Assembly (NCBI GenBank): GCA_900470095.1
Contig: UBZM01000058.1
Coordinates: 1-64,000, forward strand
Direction: 5' to 3'
From: Hyphomicrobiales bacterium
Lineage (GTDB): Bacteria > Pseudomonadota > Alphaproteobacteria > Rhizobiales > Beijerinckiaceae
DNA length: 64,000 nucleotides
Shown here: positions 59,479 to 64,000 of the stretch, in pieces
How positions within the stretch are numbered: position 1 is the stretch's first letter
Layout: each line of letters begins with the position of its first letter
The notes under the pieces: generated by a model
Seen by the model: the letters and a program-made list of their open reading frames with translations, nothing else
What the model was told of the DNA's origin: nothing
Databases searched by the model: none
Position numbers and translations under genes: made by a program

Positions 59479-60276
59479 ATGCGCCCGCACCAGTTGCCCG
59501 TCACGACAGGCCGGTTTCCGCCCGGCGCCATCGGCCATAATCGCGGTGTGGTGCGGCCGAACTATGCGTTCATGCCGCCGGAAGGCGTGCTGATCAGCCG
59601 GCTGCCGCATTTCAGCGGGACGATCGTGCGGATTCTGGCCGCGCCCGTCCTGGGTGCGAAATTCGCGCAGTACCTGCTCGAGATCGCGCCCGGCGGCGGC
59701 ACCCCCGAGGCCTTCCGGGAAGAAGACATCCAGCATTTTTATTACGTGCTCTCCGGCCAGGGCCGGTTCGTCATGGCGGATGCGCCGGCGCTTGACCTGC
59801 GGCCGGGCCACTTCGCCTATGTCCCGCCCGGCACCGCCTTTACACTGAGCAATACCGGTTCCGAGCCCTTGCGCGTGCTCGGGCTGCGCAAGCGCTTCGA
59901 GGCGATCGGCCTGCCGGCGCCCGAGCCGATCCTGTCGCATCGCGACGAGATCCCGGTCACCAACCATACCGGGGCCGAGGGACGCGGCTTCCAGTTCCTG
60001 CTGCCCTGGGGCGACATGCGCTTCGATTTCGAGATGAACCTGATGTGGTTCAAGCCCGGCGCACATTTCCCCGATGTCGAGACCCATGTCATGGAGCACG
60101 GGCTCTATATGCTGGAAGGGCAGGGGCTCTATTTCCTCGGCACCGAATGGCACGAGATCTGGGCCGGCGATTTCATCTGGATGGGCGGCTACTGCCCGCA
60201 GCAATTCTACCCGACCGGCTTTGCCGACGCGGCCTATCTGCTCTACAAGAACGTCAACCGGGACGTGGCGCTCTGA
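59479..60276 (+). CDS. (S)-ureidoglycine aminohydrolase
   Basis: 265 residues, ATG with GCAGGAGATACG upstream. It is a bicupin with VRPNYAFMPPEGVLISRLPHF at the start and HYMLEGQG-like metal-site segments (VMEHGLYMLEGQGLYFLG, EWHEIWAGDFIWMGGYCPQQFY). These are the AllE/YlbA features: the enzyme releases ammonia from ureidoglycine in allantoin breakdown. Other allantoin genes are not in this window. The MFS gene upstream may form a unit with it. Confidence 0.9.
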   Translation: MRPHQLPVTTGRFPPGAIGHNRGVVRPNYAFMPPEGVLISRLPHFSGTIVRILAAPVLGAKFAQYLLEIAPGGGTPEAFREEDIQHFYYVLSGQGRFVMADAPALDLRPGHFAYVPPGTAFTLSNTGSEPLRVLGLRKRFEAIGLPAPEPILSHRDEIPVTNHTGAEGRGFQFLLPWGDMRFDFEMNLMWFKPGAHFPDVETHVMEHGLYMLEGQGLYFLGTEWHEIWAGDFIWMGGYCPQQFYPTGFADAAYLLYKNVNRDVAL

Positions 60277-60527
60277 CGCCCGCGTAGAGCTCCCGAACGG
60301 CCGGCCGCGCCTCAAAGCGGGCCGGCGCGTCCTGACATCTGCGTAAAATTGTCAGCCTCCGCGTTTGCGATTCTGTCGAAAGCTTGGCAGAAAGTTGGCC
60401 GGTACTGGCGATGCGCGACGCGGGCGCGATTCCCTCGACCCGTATTCTTCGTCTCCGGACCCAAGAAACCGAATGAATTCGGGGTCTGAAGCCCCGTTGG
60501 ACGGAAGCTCGAGGTCAGGAATCCCGA

Positions 60528-62684
60528 ATGTCAGCCTTGCTCATCATCATAGTTTTGAGTGCGCTATCGATAGCCTACGGCATCTGGGCCTATGGCGATG
60601 TCATGAAGCGCGACGCCGGCAACCAGCGCATGCAGGAAATCTCCGGCGCGGTGGCCGAGGGCGCGCAGGCCTATCTGAAGCGTCAATACGTTACGATTGC
60701 CATGGTCGGCGCGGTGCTTTTCGTGGTCCTGACCTATCTGCTCGGCCAATGGGTCGGCATCGGCTTCCTGATCGGCGCCGTCCTCTCCGGCGCGGCCGGC
60801 TTCATCGGAATGAACGTCTCGGTCCGTGCCAATGTCCGCACCGCGCAGGCGGCGATGAAGTCGCTCGGTGACGGGCTTGATGTCGCCTTCAAGGCGGGCG
60901 CGGTCACCGGCATGCTGGTCGCCGGCCTCGCCCTGCTCGGCGTCGCCGTCTATTACGGCGTCCTGACCTCGTTCCTCGGCTTCTCCCCGTCGAGCCGCAC
61001 CGTCATCGACTCGCTCGTGGCGCTGGGCTTCGGCGCCTCGCTGATCTCGATCTTCGCCCGCCTCGGCGGCGGCATCTTCACCAAGGGCGCCGATGTCGGC
61101 GCCGATCTCGTCGGCAAGGTCGAAGCCGGCATTCCCGAGGATGATCCGCGCAACCCCGCGACCATCGCCGACAATGTCGGTGACAATGTCGGCGACTGCG
61201 CCGGCATGGCTGCCGACCTGTTCGAGACCTATGCCGTGACGCTCGTCGCCACCATGGTGCTCTCGGCGATCTTCTTCGCCGGCCAGCCGGTGCTCGGCAC
61301 GATGATGCTCTATCCGATGGCGATCGGCGCGGCCTGCATCGTGACCTCGATCATCGGCACCTTCTTCGTCAAGCTCGGCGCCAACCAGTCGATCATGGGC
61401 GCGCTCTACAAGGGCTTCATCGCCGCCGGGGTGCTCTCGGTCGGCGCGATCGCCATCGTCAACTGGCTGATGTTCGGCAGCTTCTCCACCGCGTTCACGA
61501 CGGGGCAGGGCGTCAGCTTCACCTCCGCCAACCTGTTCGGTTGCGCGCTGGTCGGCCTGACCGTGACGCTCTTCATCGTCGTCATCACCGAATACTATAC
61601 CGGCACCGGCAAGCGCCCGGTGGTCTCGATCGCCCAGGCCTCGGTCACCGGCCATGGCACCAACGTCATCCAGGGCCTCGCGGTCTCGCTGGAATCGACC
61701 GCGGCGCCGACCATCGTGATCATCGCCGGCATCATCGTCTCCTACACGCTGGCCGGCCTGTTCGGCATCGCCATCGCCACCACTGCCATGCTGGCGCTGG
61801 CCGGCGTCGTCGTCGCGCTCGATGCCTTCGGCCCGGTCACCGACAATGCCGGCGGCATCGCCGAGATGGCGGGCCTGCCCAAGGAGGTGCGCCACTCCAC
61901 CGATGCGCTCGATGCGGTCGGCAACACCACCAAGGCCGTCACCAAGGGCTATGCGATCGGCTCCGCCGGCCTCGGCGCCCTGGTGCTCTTCGCGGCCTAT
62001 ACCTCGGACCTGAACTTCTTCATCGCCGAGGCCAACAAGGCAGGCTCGACCAGCTTCCAGTACTTCAAGGGCGTCACGGTCGATTTCAGCCTGTCCAACC
62101 CCTTCGTCGTCGTCGGCCTGCTGCTCGGCGGCCTCATTCCCTTCCTCTTCGGCGGCATGGGCATGACCGCGGTCGGCCGCGCCGCCGGCTCGGTCGTCGA
62201 GGAGGTGCGTCGCCAGTTCAAGGAGAAGCCCGGCATCATGCTGGGTACGGACCGGCCGGATTACGGCCGCGCCGTCGACATGCTGACCAAGGCCGCGATC
62301 AAGGAGATGATCGTGCCCTCGCTGCTGCCGGTCCTGGCGCCGATCGTCACCTTCTTCGCCATCAACGCCATTGCCGGCCGCAACCAGGCCTTCGCCTCGG
62401 TCGGCGCCATGCTGATGGGCGTCATCGTCACCGGCATCTTCGTCGCCATCTCGATGACCTCGGGCGGCGGCGCCTGGGACAACGCCAAGAAGAGCTTCGA
62501 GGACGGCTTCGTCGACAAGGACGGCGTGCGCCACATGAAGGGCTCCGAGGCGCATAAGGCCTCAGTCACCGGCGACACCGTCGGCGACCCCTACAAGGAC
62601 ACCGCCGGCCCGGCGGTGAACCCCGCGATCAAGATCACCAACATCATCGCGCTGCTGCTGCTGGCGATCCTGGCCCATTCCTGA
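60528..62684 (+). CDS. hppA: Membrane-bound H+-translocating pyrophosphatase, K+-independent
   Basis: 718 residues with about sixteen membrane segments. The pyrophosphate site is GGIFTKGADVGADLVGKVEAGIPEDDPRNPATIADNVGDNVGDCAGMAADLFE, split here as GADVGADLVGKVE and DNVGDNVGDCAG. A lysine at K469 in GNTTKAVTKGYAIG, where potassium-dependent enzymes have alanine, marks the K+-independent class. It couples pyrophosphate hydrolysis to proton export. A strong terminator follows. The 251 bp upstream leader has no gene. Confidence 0.97.
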   Translation: MSALLIIIVLSALSIAYGIWAYGDVMKRDAGNQRMQEISGAVAEGAQAYLKRQYVTIAMVGAVLFVVLTYLLGQWVGIGFLIGAVLSGAAGFIGMNVSVRANVRTAQAAMKSLGDGLDVAFKAGAVTGMLVAGLALLGVAVYYGVLTSFLGFSPSSRTVIDSLVALGFGASLISIFARLGGGIFTKGADVGADLVGKVEAGIPEDDPRNPATIADNVGDNVGDCAGMAADLFETYAVTLVATMVLSAIFFAGQPVLGTMMLYPMAIGAACIVTSIIGTFFVKLGANQSIMGALYKGFIAAGVLSVGAIAIVNWLMFGSFSTAFTTGQGVSFTSANLFGCALVGLTVTLFIVVITEYYTGTGKRPVVSIAQASVTGHGTNVIQGLAVSLESTAAPTIVIIAGIIVSYTLAGLFGIAIATTAMLALAGVVVALDAFGPVTDNAGGIAEMAGLPKEVRHSTDALDAVGNTTKAVTKGYAIGSAGLGALVLFAAYTSDLNFFIAEANKAGSTSFQYFKGVTVDFSLSNPFVVVGLLLGGLIPFLFGGMGMTAVGRAAGSVVEEVRRQFKEKPGIMLGTDRPDYGRAVDMLTKAAIKEMIVPSLLPVLAPIVTFFAINAIAGRNQAFASVGAMLMGVIVTGIFVAISMTSGGGAWDNAKKSFEDGFVDKDGVRHMKGSEAHKASVTGDTVGDPYKDTAGPAVNPAIKITNIIALLLLAILAHS

Positions 62685-62711
62685 GCCGGTTCGCACGGTA
62701 CGCCGACATGG

Positions 62712-62738
62712 CCCCGCGGAGCGATCCGCGGGGTTTTT
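62712..62738 (+). terminator. Rho-independent terminator of hppA
   Basis: The perfect stem CCCCGCGGA/TCCGCGGGG with a GCGA loop is followed by five T, 27 bp after the hppA stop. Confidence 0.94.
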
Positions 62739-62784
62739 CTTTGAGGAGTTTTTCCTCGATGGCGCAACGGCTTGGCGTGCCAAC

Positions 62785-62813
62785 TTGAATCAAGCTGGCG
62801 GCGACTTGAATCA
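62785..62813. repeat. Two TTGAATCA motifs spaced exactly 21 bp
   Basis: TTGAATCA at 62785-62792 and 62806-62813, both preceded by C, match the 21 bp phasing of the three motifs at 32513-32562. They lie between the hppA terminator and the DMT exporter gene, about 90-120 bp ahead of its start. Confidence 0.75.
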
Positions 62814-62903
62814 GGATGTGAAGCTGCGGCCGGGACCGTAGCGTTCCTGCAAGCTCCGGGCGGTCCGCGATGGCATTGTCTCTCCAACAGAAGGAGAGCC
62901 ACC

Positions 62904-63848
62904 ATGACGACCCCAGCCGCTGCTGCACCCGCCGAGGTCAGGTCCGGGCAGGTCAGGTCCGGGCATGCCGTCGAGCTTGCCCTGCTGCTCCTGCTCGCCA
63001 CCCTCTGGGGCGGCTCCTACACCTTCATCAAGATCGGCGTGGAGACGATTCCGCCCCTGACCCTGATCGCCGGGCGTACCCTGATCGCGGGCGCGATCTT
63101 GCTGGCCGTCATCCGCTGGCGCGGCCTGAGGCTGCCGCGCGAGCTCGACAGCTGGCGCAAGTTCCTGTTCCAGGCCTGCCTGAACAGTGCCGTTCCCTTC
63201 ACCCTGATCGCCTGGGCCGAGCGCAGCGTCGATGCCGGCCTTGCCGCGATCCTGAATGCGACGACCCCGGTCTTCGTCTTCCTGATCACGCTGGCGCTGA
63301 CCCGGAGCCGCGAGGTCGACCTGCGCAAGGCCTTTGGCGTTGCGGCCGGGCTCGCCGGCATCACCCTGGTGGTCGGGATGCAGGCGCTGGGCGGGGTCGG
63401 CAGCGAGCTGGTCGCGCAGCTCGCCATCGTGCTCGCCACGGTCTGCTATGCCTGCGCCGCCCTGTTCGGCCGCCACTTCACCGGCTTTGATCCGCTCATC
63501 CCTGCCGCCGGCTCGCTGATCTGTGGCGCGGCGCTGCTCACGCCGGTCGCGTTGGTCGTCGACCGGCCCTGGACGCTGAGCCCCTCGCAGGATTCGCTCT
63601 ATGCGCTCCTGGCGCTGGCGGCGGTCTCGACCGCGCTCGCCTTCGCCATTTATTTCCGCCTGATCCGCACGCTCGGTCCCGTCGGCACCACGGCGGTGTC
63701 CTATCTGCGCGTGCCGGTCGGCGTCGCGATCGGCATCGTCTTCCTCGGCGAGCGCCTGAGCCCGACGGCCTGGGCGGGGCTCACCCTGGTCATCCCTGGC
63801 GTGATCGCGATGACGCTGCCCGAGCGCAAGCCGGAGCAGCCGGCCTAG
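62904..63848 (+). CDS. DMT-family (EamA) transporter
   Basis: 314 residues from the ATG at 62904, with AAGGAGAG upstream; a longer in-frame start at 62772 would run over the repeat and lacks family likeness. Ten membrane helices in two EamA repeats: ALLLLLATLWGGSYTFIKIGVETIPPLTLIAGRTL and LALAAVSTALAFAIYFRLIRTLGPVGTTAVSYLRVPVGV. It probably exports metabolites or amino acids. Its N-terminus carries an exact 15 bp tandem duplication (62936-62965). Confidence 0.92.
   Translation: MTTPAAAAPAEVRSGQVRSGHAVELALLLLLATLWGGSYTFIKIGVETIPPLTLIAGRTLIAGAILLAVIRWRGLRLPRELDSWRKFLFQACLNSAVPFTLIAWAERSVDAGLAAILNATTPVFVFLITLALTRSREVDLRKAFGVAAGLAGITLVVGMQALGGVGSELVAQLAIVLATVCYACAALFGRHFTGFDPLIPAAGSLICGAALLTPVALVVDRPWTLSPSQDSLYALLALAAVSTALAFAIYFRLIRTLGPVGTTAVSYLRVPVGVAIGIVFLGERLSPTAWAGLTLVIPGVIAMTLPERKPEQPA
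62936..62965. repeat. Exact 15 bp tandem duplication in the DMT gene
   Basis: GGTCAGGTCCGGGCA occurs twice in tandem (62936-62950 and 62951-62965) in the cytosolic N-terminus, adding five codons in frame. The repeat gives the doubled VRSG peptide. Confidence 0.9.
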
Positions 63849-63867
63849 GCAAATTCTCGTCCCAAAC

Positions 63868-63901
63868 AAAAACCCCTGCGGCGTGGGCCGCAGGGGTTTT
63901 T
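63868..63901. terminator. Bidirectional terminator between convergent genes
   Basis: A 15 bp perfect stem with a GTGG loop has arms AAAAACCCCTGCGGC and GCCGCAGGGGTTTTT. A T run lies on both strands, so it ends the DMT gene on plus and the partial gene on minus. Confidence 0.92.
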
Positions 63902-63929
63902 GTGTTCGGTCGATACGGTCGGGTGCCGC

Positions 63930-64000
63930 TCAGTTGCTGGGCCCGCCCAGGCCGCCGAGCGGCGAGAACTTGGTGACGCCGCGGAAGAGGTTGCGCAGGA
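63930..64000 (-). CDS. 3' end of an unidentified minus-strand gene (partial)
   Basis: An open frame runs in from the right edge and ends with TGA at 63930-63932. The visible tail reads LRNLFRGVTKFSPLGGLG and then GPSN-stop. It is followed by a strong bidirectional terminator, which supports a real gene. The Gly/Pro-rich end could suit an envelope protein such as an AsmA-like or lipoprotein tail, but too little is visible to name it. Confidence 0.5.
   Translation of the reverse strand, partial: LRNLFRGVTKFSPLGGLGGPSN

Noticed and set aside
58069..60315. 748-codon open frame opposite thiL end, MFS and aminohydrolase genes
   Set aside because: It spans three real genes and looks like a shadow of high-GC third positions.
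60564..62555. 663-codon open frame opposite hppA
   Set aside because: Extreme Asp/Gly/His composition caused by complementing hppA codons.

Overview
This 64 kb window is GC-rich chromosomal DNA from an alphaproteobacterium of the order Hyphomicrobiales (Rhizobiales), most likely Bosea or a close relative. The evidence is an Omp2-type porin, the LdtR/LdtP pair, one bifunctional Rel/Spo enzyme, a DUF2336 protein, a magnesium-type HemB, a K+-independent proton pyrophosphatase and a typical alphaproteobacterial gene order. The genus is inferred from protein style and gene order and was not tested by a search. I see about 59 complete genes and two partial genes at the edges. I see no tRNA or rRNA gene, insertion sequence, phage, integrase, toxin-antitoxin pair or CRISPR array. 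The content is mostly core metabolism and envelope biology.

Layout. 1-9.1 kb is outer envelope: the 3' part of tamB, a porin with its own promoter region and terminator, then a two-gene unit of an OmpA-type protein with four internal modules and a small membrane protein. 9.1-24 kb holds an alpha/beta hydrolase, a soluble lytic transglycosylase divergent from dapA, a PaiB-like FMN protein, smpB, a Tat-exported superoxide dismutase, a NYN-domain protein, pyrE, rel, rpoZ and a HerA-type ATPase, then pdxJ-acpS with a DUF2332 gene. 24-32 kb is the conserved lepB-rnc-era-recO block, interrupted by a LysR/tautomerase pair and preceded by aqpZ, then parC. 32-43 kb is more accessory: repeats, a small outer-membrane-type protein, DUF2336, PepSY/DUF2946, a split UxaA-type dehydratase with an RraA-like protein, bpt, an RDD protein, threonine deaminase and an unusual LivH-type permease.

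43-64 kb holds hemB, a 3-hydroxyisobutyryl-CoA hydrolase, ldtR-ldtP (regulator and L,D-transpeptidase), and a divergent GntR-controlled unit (TTT solute-binding protein and isopropylmalate-dehydrogenase-like enzyme) with a clear promoter/operator. It continues with nhaA, then a long run glyA-nrdR-ribD-ribE-ribH-nusB-thiL, a transporter, a ureidoglycine aminohydrolase, hppA and a DMT exporter.

The most interesting signals are small DNA elements. There is a three-copy nested palindrome that supplies the TAA stop of two genes, and a 44 bp perfect palindrome. A TTGAATCA motif is phased at exactly 21 bp at two unlinked intergenic loci, and each copy contains a GANTC site. GTTAAC occurs, by eye, only three times, each time upstream of cell-envelope genes. 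A GntR/FCD operator lies directly on a consensus -10. I found no clearly new multi-gene system. The best protein candidates for novelty are the four-module OmpA protein with its partner, and the permease with a lipoprotein-like N-terminal domain.
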